The notes beneath the pieces are model-generated. The model worked only from the letters and a program-made list of their open reading frames with translations, was not told the origin of the DNA and did not search any database. A stretch of DNA of 64,000 nucleotides from JAJVHZ01 sp041395385 (lineage in GTDB: Bacteria; Pseudomonadota; Gammaproteobacteria; JAJPIJ01): NCBI GenBank assembly GCA_041395385.1, contig JAWLAN010000023.1, positions 18,495 through 82,494 on the forward strand, read 5' to 3'. Within the stretch, counting starts at the first letter, position 1. The number at the start of each line of letters is the position of its first letter. This document shows positions 27,060-37,050 of this stretch, in pieces. Position numbers and translations under genes: made by a program.

Positions 27060-28781
27060 ATGAGTCCCCATCCCGAATCGCCATCAAGGTCTGCAACCTT
27101 GGCAGCGCCACTGGCGGCGAAGCTGCTCTTCTCGGCCGGCGGCATCATGGCGCTGATCGTCGTCATGCTTGCCTGGAGCGGATCTGCACTGAAAGATGCC
27201 GCACTGGAACAGGCGGGCTTGGCCGCGGCCTCCTCCGTGCTCAAGAGCGCGCAGGAGGCGCGCATGTTTTATGCTCGCGAGATCGTCCCAAAGGCGAGCG
27301 CCAAGGGTGTTCGCATACAGCACGAGTATGAGGGCAGGGAGGACGCCATCCCGGTGCCGGCTACGCTCATCCGGGCGCTGGCCGAATCCGACAAGTCCGG
27401 CAATGGCCTGCGGCTTTACTCCCGCCAACCTTTCGCGTTCCGCAAGGGCGACGACAAGCGCCTGGACGGCTTCGAGCAGGAGGCCCTGGCCTGGCTGGAA
27501 AAGAATCCCGCCGGGACTTTCCATCGAATCGAGCGGCGCAACGGGGTGCCGGTGATGCGGTTGGCCAGGGCGGACGTCATGGTGAACGAGACCTGCACCA
27601 CATGCCACAACAGCCATCCGGATTCGCCGCGGCGGGACTGGAAGGTGGGCGACGTGCGCGGCGCACTGGAGGTGTCAATCCCAATCGGCACCATCGAAAC
27701 GCAGATAGTCGGCCGCTTCCGCACGGCGGCGCTGCTGCTGGCCGTGTGTGTCGCGGTCGGGGCGGCCTGGTTTTACCGGGTCGCCCGCGGCGTAAGGGGG
27801 GCGCTGGAAGCCGTAGTTGCCGCGGCGGAGATCGCCGTGAAGAACGACGACTTCACCCAGGACGTTCCCGTAGGAGGCACGCGCGAGACCGCGCGGGCCG
27901 GCCAAGCGCTCAATGCGCTCATGCAGAAGTTCCGCGCCATAATCGCCGATGCCAAAGTCTCCAGCGAGCGCATCGCCGACGCCTCGCGTGCCCTCGCCAC
28001 TGCCAGCGAACAGGTGACCAAGAGTTCGGCCGCGCAGGCGGAGTCCGCCTCGTCGGTGGCCGCCGCGGTGGAGGAGGCGTCGGTCAGCGTCAGCGAAACG
28101 GCGGCCAACGCGAGAAACGCCAACGAGATCGTCGGCAAGGCGCGCTCCGGGGTCGAACGGGCGCTCGCGGAAATGGCCGCGACGGTGGGCCACGTGAATG
28201 TCATCGCCGACCTGATCCGCGCCTCGGGAGAAAGCGTCGGACAACTCGAGCAAAGTTCGAACAGAATCGGCGGCATCGTCAAGGTCATCAAGGAGATCGC
28301 CGACCAGACGAACCTGCTGGCGCTCAACGCCGCCATCGAGGCGGCCCGCGCCGGCGAGCAGGGCCGCGGTTTCGCCGTCGTTGCCGACGAGGTTCGCGGC
28401 CTGGCGGCGCGCACGGCCAATGCGACGCAGGAGATTGCTACTCTCATCGGCGAAATCCAGTCCCAGATAGGGGGCACCGTCGGCGGCATGCAGCGCGGCA
28501 CCGCGCAGGCGGCGGAGAGCCTCGCGCTTGTCAGCAGCACGGAAGTCGCGCTGCAAGGCATCGGCAGGGATTCCGGGGCAGTTGCCGCAAACGTGCAAAG
28601 CATCGCCGATGCCATCCGCGAGCAGGATGCGGCAATCCATCAGGTTGCAGTGAATATCGAGCGGATCGCACAGATGACGGAGAACAGCAGCGCGGCCGCT
28701 GCCGCCAGCAGCGAGACGGCGGCCCGGCTCGACGCCCTGGCCGGAGAGCTGCGCGGGGTCGTGGCACGCTACCGCGTTTAG
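27060..28781 (+). CDS. methyl-accepting chemotaxis protein with heme-binding sensor domain
   Basis: This is a 573-residue chemoreceptor. The ATG at 27060 is fixed by GGAGG 5 bases upstream. One membrane helix (residues about 18-39) is followed by a periplasmic Tll0287/DUF3365-type sensor domain (about 45-218) that carries CTTCH at 179-183, a c-type heme attachment motif. A second helix lies at about 221-239, and the cytoplasmic signalling domain (about 290-573) has the hairpin tip EIADQTNLLALNAAIEAARAGEQGRGFAVVADEVR. It probably senses redox state, oxygen or NO and directs flagellar or pilus motors through CheA/CheW encoded elsewhere. A perfect FNR box lies upstream. Confidence 0.92.
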   Translation: MSPHPESPSRSATLAAPLAAKLLFSAGGIMALIVVMLAWSGSALKDAALEQAGLAAASSVLKSAQEARMFYAREIVPKASAKGVRIQHEYEGREDAIPVPATLIRALAESDKSGNGLRLYSRQPFAFRKGDDKRLDGFEQEALAWLEKNPAGTFHRIERRNGVPVMRLARADVMVNETCTTCHNSHPDSPRRDWKVGDVRGALEVSIPIGTIETQIVGRFRTAALLLAVCVAVGAAWFYRVARGVRGALEAVVAAAEIAVKNDDFTQDVPVGGTRETARAGQALNALMQKFRAIIADAKVSSERIADASRALATASEQVTKSSAAQAESASSVAAAVEEASVSVSETAANARNANEIVGKARSGVERALAEMAATVGHVNVIADLIRASGESVGQLEQSSNRIGGIVKVIKEIADQTNLLALNAAIEAARAGEQGRGFAVVADEVRGLAARTANATQEIATLIGEIQSQIGGTVGGMQRGTAQAAESLALVSSTEVALQGIGRDSGAVAANVQSIADAIREQDAAIHQVAVNIERIAQMTENSSAAAAASSETAARLDALAGELRGVVARYRV

Positions 28782-29150
28782 GGTATGGCGTGAGGCCGTT
28801 TCCGGCTGCTTCACATGCCACGAACCGGGTGAGCCCGAATGCGCTCATCAGCGCCTTGGCCGAACTTCTCGCGAATCAGCGACAGGCAGCCTTCACGCGC
28901 GGCGCACCAAAACGGGCGGTCAGAGGGCAAAAGCGGGGCAGCACTGCAATGGTGAAAACCAGCGTGGCCAAATCGTCACCGACCCGGGTCGAGATCGGTC
29001 GAGTTCCGTAACGCAAGCGTGGAGCGATGGCGCGCGCGGCATGCGGAAGGGGAAAGGCAGCAGCGCGGGCATCTTTCTTGCTACCCGGGTGGCGAAGATG
29101 GGCCAAGGCACTTGTCGGGGAAGGTTGGACGCAGACCAGAGGCGAGAAAT
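28782..29150 (+). other. gene-free stretch, 369 bases
   Basis: This lies between the chemoreceptor stop and the GGDEF remnant. Frames are open in places, but none gives a recognisable protein, ribosome site or repeat. It may contain eroded upstream parts of the GGDEF gene. Confidence 0.4.
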
Positions 29151-29710
29151 ATGGTTGACATTGACGGCCTCACCGGCGTGGCGAACCGCCGCTACCGGGA
29201 CGACCTGCTGTTGCGGGACCGGAGCCGACCCCCCCGTAAATGCACGTCGGCCCCGCTGCGGATTGCGGGCGTCGATCACTTCAGGCGGTACGACAACACC
29301 TACGGACGTCTCGATGCGGACGACTCCCAGCGAAGATCGGAGGCGCCTGCCGGCAGACGCTCCCGCGGGGCGCGGGCATGATCGAACGTTGCGCCGGCGG
29401 AGAATTCCTCGTGCTGATGCCGGAGAGGCCCAGGCCCGGGCCCGTGAGCGTCGGCGGCAAGACGCGCGCGCAGCCGACCTCGCTCGAACTGCTGAATAGC
29501 GGCGCAGTGACCAACGGCCACGTCACCGTGGGCAGGGGCTGCGCGCCCGTGATCCCCTATGCGGGCACGTCGCCCGGGCAGCTGCTCGCAGCCGCCGATG
29601 CGCTGTGGCGTTTCGTGCAGACCCACGGCGTGTTTCTCGATGGCAATGTACCCGAGGACGATGCGGTCATCCTGGTGGCCGATCTTCCCTGGTACGTCTG
29701 GCGCCGATGA
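29151..29710 (+). pseudogene. broken GGDEF (diguanylate cyclase) gene
   Basis: The frame from 29151 reads DIDGLTGVANRRYRDDLLL and GVDHFRRYDNTYGRLDADD, the first half of a GGDEF domain. Near 29330 the frame shifts by one, and the second half continues as GACRQTLPRGAGMIERCAGGEFLVLMPE and VTVGRGCAPVIPYAGTSPGQLLAAADALWR. The active-site loop, which should be GG(D/E)EF, reads AGGEF, so it is lost as well. The final TGA (29708-29710) overlaps the ATG of the HDOD gene, so the two were once translationally coupled. Confidence 0.75.
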
Positions 29711-31632
29711 AGTCCGATACCTTCCAGCCATTCCTCGACATGAAGGCGACAGGGCGACTTCCGTCGCCACATGGCGTGGCGTTGCGCCTCGCCGAGCTGG
29801 CGCAGCGCCCTGCCGTCAGCATCCGCGAAGTTGCCCACGTCCTGCAGCACGACCCCGCCATGTCGGCGAGGGTGGTGAAGCTTGCCAACAGCGGGGGGCG
29901 CTGCACGCGCCCCATCGTCGCGGTCAGCGATGCTGTGGGCCTGCTGGGACTGAACCTGGTTCGGCAGGTGGCGCTCGGATTCGCCCTGCTCTCCGAGCAC
30001 CGCAGCGGTAAGTGCGAGCAGTTTGACTACGAGGTGTTCTGGTCGCGCTCGCTCGCCACAGCCCTGGCCGCGCGGCAGCTGGCAAGCGAAGCGAAGGTCA
30101 CGGCCGGCGAGGAGTGTTTCACCGTGGGATTGCTGCTCGAGATCGGCAGCCTCGCCCTGGCTACCGTGCATCCGGTGGAGTTCGCCGAGGTAATCGCGGA
30201 AAGCCGCGGCCTAGATGCGCCGGCGCGGCGAGCCCGCGAGCGCGAACGTTTCGCCCTCGACGAGCGCGAGCTCACGGCAGCCATGATGGCGGACTGGGGG
30301 CTGCCCGAGGTGTTCATCGAGGCCGCCACGCATCACGAGGCGCTCGAGGGCGTGAACCTGGAGGCCAAGCCGCGGACGCGCCAGATCGCGCAGCTACTGG
30401 CGCTTGCCTCACACGTGGCCGGGATCTGCGTGACGGCTGCGGAGCAGCGCAGCCGGCATCTCACTCGCCTGTATCTGCTGGGCGCACGGCTTGGCCTGGA
30501 GGAGGAACGTATCGCCGAGGTATTCGCGGCGGTTGCCGAGCAATGGCTGGACTGGGGACGGTTGCTGCAGGTGCGCACGCAGTCCGTGCCCGCGTTGGCG
30601 GAGCTCAACGCGGCCCGCGCGGAGATCGCGCGCGAGCCGGGGGTGGCGGCGCCGGAGAGGCTTCTGGACGGGCACCGCGTCCTGGTAGTGGATGACAGCG
30701 CCACCGATCGCATGGTGCTGCAGGCGCTGCTGGCGTCGTTGGGTTATCAGGTGTCCACAGCCAGGGATGGTAAGGAGGCGCTGGGCAGTGTGTTCGCGGT
30801 TCATCCCGACATCGTGATCACCGATTGGATGATGCCGGAGATCGACGGCCTGGAATTTTGCCGCGCCTTGCGCCAGGTCCCGGCGGGACGGCGCATCTAC
30901 GTCATCCTGCTGACCGCGCACAACGAGGAGGAGAGACTCTACCAGGGCCTGCTCGCCGGCGCGGACGAATTCGTCAGCAAGCCGATCCGGCCCCGGGAGA
31001 TCGAGGCTCGGCTGCACGCGGCGCGCCGCATTCTCGACCTGCATTCGGAGGTGCTGCGCGATCTCGAGCAAATCCGCACGTTCAACGCCGAGCTCGCCGT
31101 CGCCAACCGCCGCCTGCAGGAGGCGGCGCTCACCGATTATCTGACCAGCCTGCCCAATCGCCGATACTGCCTGCAGCGCCTCGGCCAGGAATGGGCGGCG
31201 GTGAGTCGCACTGGGCAGCCGCTCAGCCTGCTGCTGATCGACATTGACGCGTTCAAGGCCGTCAATGATACCCACGGCCACGACGGCGGCGACGTCGTGC
31301 TGCAGCGGGTGGCGGCGCGGCTGCGCGGCCTCACGCGCGCCGGCGAGACGGTGGGTCGGTTCGGCGGCGAGGAGTTCCTCGTCATCTGTCCGAACACGCC
31401 GCTCGCAGAGGCATCCCGCTTCGCCGAGCGCGTGCGCGAGGCGGTGGCAGCCGATCCGATCGACATCGACGGCCGACTGCACGCCGTGACCGTTAGCATT
31501 GGTGTTGCCACGCACGGGCCGGGCGTGTCGCAGCCCGCCGGGCTGCTGAAGCTGGCTGACGAGGCGCTCTACGATGCCAAGCGATCGGGACGCAATCGCG
31601 TGTCGCTGCGGGAACCGCTCGCGCGCGGCTGA
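29707..31632 (+). CDS. HDOD-REC-GGDEF signalling protein
   Basis: This is a 641-residue protein. Residues about 10-215 form an HDOD domain (LQHDPAMSARVVKLANSGG). Residues about 320-440 are a receiver (VLVVDDSATDRMVL, phospho-Asp in IVITDWMMPEIDG, KPIRP). Residues about 470-640 are a GGDEF domain with an intact active loop GRFGGEEFLVICP. The usual inhibitory site RxxD is RAGE, so product inhibition may be weak. It should make c-di-GMP when phosphorylated. The start ATG overlaps the stop of the broken GGDEF gene; no stronger start is seen. Kinase partners are not adjacent. Confidence 0.9.
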   Translation: MKSDTFQPFLDMKATGRLPSPHGVALRLAELAQRPAVSIREVAHVLQHDPAMSARVVKLANSGGRCTRPIVAVSDAVGLLGLNLVRQVALGFALLSEHRSGKCEQFDYEVFWSRSLATALAARQLASEAKVTAGEECFTVGLLLEIGSLALATVHPVEFAEVIAESRGLDAPARRARERERFALDERELTAAMMADWGLPEVFIEAATHHEALEGVNLEAKPRTRQIAQLLALASHVAGICVTAAEQRSRHLTRLYLLGARLGLEEERIAEVFAAVAEQWLDWGRLLQVRTQSVPALAELNAARAEIAREPGVAAPERLLDGHRVLVVDDSATDRMVLQALLASLGYQVSTARDGKEALGSVFAVHPDIVITDWMMPEIDGLEFCRALRQVPAGRRIYVILLTAHNEEERLYQGLLAGADEFVSKPIRPREIEARLHAARRILDLHSEVLRDLEQIRTFNAELAVANRRLQEAALTDYLTSLPNRRYCLQRLGQEWAAVSRTGQPLSLLLIDIDAFKAVNDTHGHDGGDVVLQRVAARLRGLTRAGETVGRFGGEEFLVICPNTPLAEASRFAERVREAVAADPIDIDGRLHAVTVSIGVATHGPGVSQPAGLLKLADEALYDAKRSGRNRVSLREPLARG

Positions 31633-31918
31633 CTGGAAGGAGTCTCACGACTCACTCGGGCGTTGGCTGTTGAAACGGGATTGGTCGGGCCAAGATCGGC
31701 GCGGCAGGGAACGGGCACGCATTGCGTCAGGATCAGCTCGAGCGCGCGGGGTCTCGCCGTCGGATGGCCGCCTGGGCGGATACGGGCGGCTGACGAATCC
31801 ATGTTCCGCGTTGCGCAGAGCCGCCGCGATAATGCTTCGGCGAGGGTCCCGCTGCAGTATCAGCGAGGCAGGGCCAGCGTGCTGGGTGGAGGCGCAATCG
31901 GCCGTGGATGTTAATAGG

Positions 31919-34900
31919 TCATGGGTTCGCGCGGCAGCGCTCGAGTATCGTCTCCGACGGCACGGGCCTGCTGAAGAGATATCCCTGCATCTCGTCGCAC
32001 TTCAGCAGCGTGAGGAACTTCGCCTGTTCCTCGGTCTCGACCCCCTCGGCGATCACCTTCAGGTTCAGCGAATGGGCCAGGGTGATCATCGAAGAGACGA
32101 TCGTCATGCTCTCCCGGTGGGACGTCATGTTCATGACGAAGGAGCGATCGATCTTCAGTGCGTCGACGGGCAGCTTCGAAATGTAGCTCAGGGAGGAGTA
32201 GCCGGTGCCGAAGTCATCGATCGCCACGCCCATGCCGGCCGCGCGCAGCTTGCCGAGCTTGGCGATGTTCTCCTCGATCTCCACCATGATCATCGACTCG
32301 GTGATCTCCAGATCGAGCGGCACCAGATCCCCGCTGCGCTGTATGGCCGCCATCACGTTCTCCGCGAAGTCGCGCTGCTGGAGCTGTATCGCGGAGACGT
32401 TCACCGCGATCCGCGGGGCTGCGCCGAGCGCCCTGCACCAGGCCCGGTAGTCGCGGGCGGCCTGGTCCAGGGCCCACAGACCCACCTCCAGGATGAGGCC
32501 GGTTTCCTCGAGTATGGGCACGAATCGCCCCGGCGGCACGAGCCCCGTTTCGGGGTCCTGCCATCGTATCAATGCCTCCACGCCCGTGACGCGCTGTGTG
32601 ACCGTTTCGATCTTGGGCTGGTAATGGAGGACGAACTGATCGTTGGCCAGGGCCACGCGCAACCGGCGTTCGAGCTGCAGATTCTCGGCGATCCTCGCCG
32701 TCATCTCCGGCCGATAGAACAGGTATCGCTCGCCGCCGGCCTTAGCCTTCTTGAGCGCCGCCTCCGCGTTCCGGTACAGGGTATCCGCATCCTCGCCGTC
32801 CGTGGGGAACACGGCGATGCCGCCGTGGAAGCCGACCTGCACCTCCTCCTCGCCCAGCGAGATCGGTTCGCACAGCGCGGGGAACAGCGAGTTTGCGAAC
32901 ATGTAGCCGATGCCGGTCGCGTCACGGACGTCGTGCAGGATCATTGCGAAGTAATCCCCGGTGATGCGTCCGACGTTCACCGGATCGCCGGCCAGATGGC
33001 GCAGCCTCTCGGCCGTCGTCTTGAGGATCAGGTCACCGGCCTTCTCGCCGTAGACGTTGTTGACATGGCGAAAATTCTTCGGGTCGCAGACCAGCAGCGC
33101 GACCTGCTTGCGGGATAGACGGGCCCTGTCCAGCACGGAACTCAGGTGGGCGTTGAAGAGCGTGCGGTTCGCGAGCCCCGTGAGGGGATCGTAGGACGAC
33201 AGGTATTCGAGCTGTTCCGATCTCTCGATGTTCTCCAGCGCATAGGAGATATCCTCGGCCAGCTCGGTGAGCAGCCTCAGCTCCTCGGCATCGAAGACGT
33301 CCGTCTCGGATGCATAAAGCGAGAGCACCCCCGCGACCTCGCGCCCGACGCTGAGCGGCAGGGCGGCGGCGGCGCAGTAGCCCCGCGACCGCGCCGCCTC
33401 GAGCCAGGCAGCCTCGGCGCTGGCGGCCGCCGTGAGGTCGTTGAGGATCGCGGGCTCCCCGGTTCCCGCCGCCCGGCTGCACACGCAGTCCTTCTCCGGC
33501 ACGTCGCTGTCCAGCGAAAGATGGACGTGCGCCAGATACCCCTGCACCTGCCCCGCCCAGGAGCGGGGAGTGACGGTCCTCTCGCCCTGCGCCACGGTCC
33601 CGATCCAGGCCATGCGGAAGCCGCCGTCCTCCACCGCGATGCGGCAGGCCTCCCGCAGCAACTCCTCGCGGTCGCGGACGTGCACGATGAGGGAGTTGAT
33701 GGCGCTCAGCATCTTGTAGACGCGATTCAGCCTGAGGATCCTCTCCTGCGCCTCCTTCCGTTCGGTGACGTCGACCTTGATGGCGACGAAATGGGTGATC
33801 TCGCCCCGCTCGTTGCGCACCGGGGTGATGGTCTGGTCCTCGGCGTAGAGGCTGCCGTCCTTGCGGCGGTTGACGATCTCGTCGTGCCAGACCTCCCCGG
33901 CGAGGATGGTGTCCCACAGCCGCCGGTAATAGGCCTCGTCCTGCCTCCCGGACTTGACCAGCTCGCGGGGATTGCGGCCCATGACTTCGCTCGAGTCGTA
34001 GCCGGTGAGGGTGCAGTACGCGTCGTTCACCCACAGGATCGCGCCGCCGGTATCCGTGATCATGATGGCGTTGGCCGAGGAGGCCAGCGCGGTGCTCTGC
34101 AGCTGCAGCTGCTGCTCGGCCTGCTTGCGCGGGGTGATCTCCATCACCGTGCCGCGCAGCCGCGCGGGCTGCCCCGAATCGTCGAAAGCGGCTTCTCCCT
34201 GTCCCAGTACCCAGTGCACGCTGCCGTCCGGCCACACGATGCGGTACTCCCGCCTGAAGGGCTCCTTCGTGGCCGTGCAGCGGGCGATCTCGGCCTCGAG
34301 GCCTGCAAGGTCCTCCGGATGGATCCGCCGCGTGAAGGCGTCATAGGTCCCGTCGAACTCCCCCGGCGCATAGCCCCAGAGCTCCTCGTGCCTGGCTGAC
34401 CAGGTCATCCGGTTCCCAGGCATGTCCCACTCGAAGGTACCCATGCGCGCGGCGTCCAGCGCCAGTCGCAGCCGGGTCTCGCCCTCGCGCAGCGCGTCCT
34501 CCGCCAGCTGGCGCCTGGCCTCGCGCTGCAGCGTTTCGAGCGCGAAGGACACGTCCTCGGCCATCTCCTCCAGCAGTTGCCGCTGGTCGGGATCGGCGAC
34601 GAGGTCCGGGTCCTTCGTGTACAGGTTCAGAAGGCCGACGACCCGGCCGCTCAGGCGTATGGGCACGGAGGCGGCCGCCTGGAAGTCCGCGGGCACCTCG
34701 GGCCCCTCCCAGTACTGCATGGCCGGGTCCGACTGCGTGTCGCGGTTGTAGGTCACGCGCCCCGAGGCGATGGCCATGGCCATGGGGCTTGCGCCGAGAG
34801 CCGGCCCCGTGACGTCTAGCCCCCGGCGCGGCAGGCGATCGCGACCGGCGCCGTAGGCGCACACGGGCGTCAGCACGCCGGCGGCGTGATCGAGCAGGCC

Positions 34901-36931
34901 TATCCATGCCAGCGCCATGCCGCCGCGCTCCACCGCCACGCGGCAGATGCCCGCGAACAGCTCGTCGCGACTCTTCACACGCACGATGATCTGGTTCACG
35001 TCGGTCAGTGCGGCGTACAGGCGCGCGAGGTGCTGCGCGCGCGACTCGGCCAGCTTGCGCTCGATGAGCAGCCCGATCTGTGCCGCGACGGCCGCGACCA
35101 GGCCCGTCATCCGCCGATCCTGTGCGCCCTTCTCCAACAGGAAGAAGTCCATCACCAGCACGACCTGATCGCGCGCGAGCACCGGCAGGCCGACCGCCGC
35201 CTTGAGCCCGGCCGCGTCGGCGGCCTGCAGGCGCCTGAACGGGGACCATCGCCGCACGTCGTCCACCCATGCCGGCCGGCCGGTGCTCCATACGAGCCCC
35301 GGCAGGCCCTCGCCGGGTGCGAAGGTGATGCTGCGACTCACCTGCCGGAACGGCTCCAGCCCCGGGGCCCGGCTGTGCCATACCGGGTGGCACTCCAGCC
35401 GCGCGCGGTCGCGGGTTGGCAGCCATACCTCGCCCATGGCCCATCCGGTCTCGTCGCAGACCTTCCGCAGCACGAAGTCCAGCGCGTCGTTGAGGTCGGC
35501 CGCCTCGGCGATGCCGGATGCGATAGCCTGCAGCAGCCGCGATTCGGCCTCCGCGCGGTTGCGCTCGGTGAGCTCGATGCCCACGCCCGCCAGGTGCGGC
35601 CGCCCGTCCAGCTCGAGCCGCACGCCGGTGAAATAAAACGGCGTGCGAGTCCCGTCGCGGGCCGTGAAGTGCGCCTCTGCGTCCGCCATGCCCTCGGTGA
35701 AGACACGCCCGATGCGTTCACGGATCAACGCCTTCTCCTCGCCGGTGAAGAATTCCAGGGGATTGCGCTGCCGGAACTCCTCCTCCGTGTAGCCGCTCAG
35801 GCGCACGAGATTCTGGTTCCAGCGCAGGTAGCGTCCCTGCTCGTCGAAGAGGTAGAAGATGCCGGGCAGGCTCTTCAGTATCGAGTCGGACAGCAGCCGC
35901 TCGGTCTGGATCTCCGCGGCGGCGCGCAGGCGCTCGGTCACGTCGCGGAAACTCACGACCACGCACGTTATCGCCCCGGCCGCGTCCTTCATCGCGCAGC
36001 AGGTGTACTCGACGGGAAAGCTCGTGCCGTCCCGGCGGAAGAACACCTCGTTCTCGACGTGGCGCGTCTTCCCGTCGCGCAGCGTTCGGTAGATGGGGCA
36101 GTCCTCGGCCGGATAGTCGCTGCCGTCGGGGTGATGATGGTGGATGAGCGCGTGGGCCTCCTGGCCGATCATCTCCTGCGCCTCCCGGCCGAACATGGTC
36201 AGTGCCGCGGCATTTTCGAAGGCGATCTTTCCGGCGAAGTCGATGCCGTGTATGCCGTCGCCGACCGACTCGAGGATGAGCTCCCGCAGCCGGTTGGCCT
36301 CGGCGAGGGCCTCCGCCGCCTGCCGGCGCTCGGTGATGTCCCGCGCGATGCCGAACAGGCCGACGATGCGGCCGTGCGCGTCGCGCACCGGGCCCTTCGT
36401 GGTCAGGAACGTGCGCGCCTGTCCGCCGAGCGTGACGGTCTCTTCGTAGGTTTCCGTGACACCCGTGGCCATGATGTGACGATCCTTCGCCATGACCTCC
36501 CGGGCCTCCTCCGGCTGCAGCAGGGCGGTGTCATCCCGGCCGAGCACCTCCGCGCGCGTGCGATCGACGATGTGGCAGGCCCCGGTGTTGAACAGCAGGT
36601 AGCGGCCGTCGGTGTCCTTCACGTAGACGGCGTCGGGCGTCCCCTCGCTGACGTGCTCGAGCAGCGTTTCGTAGCGCCGTGTTTCCTCGCGGCTGTCCCG
36701 CAGCGCCACCCCGGCGCGCTCCCGCTGCCGCAACTCGCCTCTGAGAATGACCGCCAGCAGCGCGCTGGTGATGACGACGAAGGCCCAGCCCTTGTAGATC
36801 GACCATTGCGCGTAAGCCGATCCATCCTGGACGAGCGCCTCCAGCACCTTGTCGGAAACCAGGATCCACAGACTGGCGAACCCGGCATAGTAGAGGACGA
36901 CGCGGAGGATGCCCCTGGATTGATTCGTCAT
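31919..36931 (-). CDS. large multi-PAS/GAF GGDEF-EAL c-di-GMP protein
   Basis: This is a 1670-residue protein starting at ATG 36931, just ahead of two membrane helices (residues about 8-28 and 42-62). In approximate order: three PAS domains (80-455), two GAF domains (470-790), two PAS (815-1055), one GAF (1075-1225), GGDEF (1230-1395) and EAL (1405-1665). The GGDEF active loop is degenerate, reading TGDYF, whereas the EAL is intact: EALIRW, NVSAIQLQ, EITES, DDFGTGYSSL, KIDRSFV and EGVET. It is therefore probably a c-di-GMP phosphodiesterase with the GGDEF half as a GTP-binding regulator. It is a single gene with no operon partner. Confidence 0.92.
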   Translation of the reverse strand: MTNQSRGILRVVLYYAGFASLWILVSDKVLEALVQDGSAYAQWSIYKGWAFVVITSALLAVILRGELRQRERAGVALRDSREETRRYETLLEHVSEGTPDAVYVKDTDGRYLLFNTGACHIVDRTRAEVLGRDDTALLQPEEAREVMAKDRHIMATGVTETYEETVTLGGQARTFLTTKGPVRDAHGRIVGLFGIARDITERRQAAEALAEANRLRELILESVGDGIHGIDFAGKIAFENAAALTMFGREAQEMIGQEAHALIHHHHPDGSDYPAEDCPIYRTLRDGKTRHVENEVFFRRDGTSFPVEYTCCAMKDAAGAITCVVVSFRDVTERLRAAAEIQTERLLSDSILKSLPGIFYLFDEQGRYLRWNQNLVRLSGYTEEEFRQRNPLEFFTGEEKALIRERIGRVFTEGMADAEAHFTARDGTRTPFYFTGVRLELDGRPHLAGVGIELTERNRAEAESRLLQAIASGIAEAADLNDALDFVLRKVCDETGWAMGEVWLPTRDRARLECHPVWHSRAPGLEPFRQVSRSITFAPGEGLPGLVWSTGRPAWVDDVRRWSPFRRLQAADAAGLKAAVGLPVLARDQVVLVMDFFLLEKGAQDRRMTGLVAAVAAQIGLLIERKLAESRAQHLARLYAALTDVNQIIVRVKSRDELFAGICRVAVERGGMALAWIGLLDHAAGVLTPVCAYGAGRDRLPRRGLDVTGPALGASPMAMAIASGRVTYNRDTQSDPAMQYWEGPEVPADFQAAASVPIRLSGRVVGLLNLYTKDPDLVADPDQRQLLEEMAEDVSFALETLQREARRQLAEDALREGETRLRLALDAARMGTFEWDMPGNRMTWSARHEELWGYAPGEFDGTYDAFTRRIHPEDLAGLEAEIARCTATKEPFRREYRIVWPDGSVHWVLGQGEAAFDDSGQPARLRGTVMEITPRKQAEQQLQLQSTALASSANAIMITDTGGAILWVNDAYCTLTGYDSSEVMGRNPRELVKSGRQDEAYYRRLWDTILAGEVWHDEIVNRRKDGSLYAEDQTITPVRNERGEITHFVAIKVDVTERKEAQERILRLNRVYKMLSAINSLIVHVRDREELLREACRIAVEDGGFRMAWIGTVAQGERTVTPRSWAGQVQGYLAHVHLSLDSDVPEKDCVCSRAAGTGEPAILNDLTAAASAEAAWLEAARSRGYCAAAALPLSVGREVAGVLSLYASETDVFDAEELRLLTELAEDISYALENIERSEQLEYLSSYDPLTGLANRTLFNAHLSSVLDRARLSRKQVALLVCDPKNFRHVNNVYGEKAGDLILKTTAERLRHLAGDPVNVGRITGDYFAMILHDVRDATGIGYMFANSLFPALCEPISLGEEEVQVGFHGGIAVFPTDGEDADTLYRNAEAALKKAKAGGERYLFYRPEMTARIAENLQLERRLRVALANDQFVLHYQPKIETVTQRVTGVEALIRWQDPETGLVPPGRFVPILEETGLILEVGLWALDQAARDYRAWCRALGAAPRIAVNVSAIQLQQRDFAENVMAAIQRSGDLVPLDLEITESMIMVEIEENIAKLGKLRAAGMGVAIDDFGTGYSSLSYISKLPVDALKIDRSFVMNMTSHRESMTIVSSMITLAHSLNLKVIAEGVETEEQAKFLTLLKCDEMQGYLFSRPVPSETILERCRANP

Positions 36932-37050
36932 CGCGTCTCGCCGGCCGCTAGGCGGAGTGCCCGGACGGCGTCTCATGCCGCTCGATCATGGAGCAAGGAT
37001 AGTCGAGCGGGCGCGGTCGGGCACAGTGGCGTGCGCCATGGCCTTCGGCC

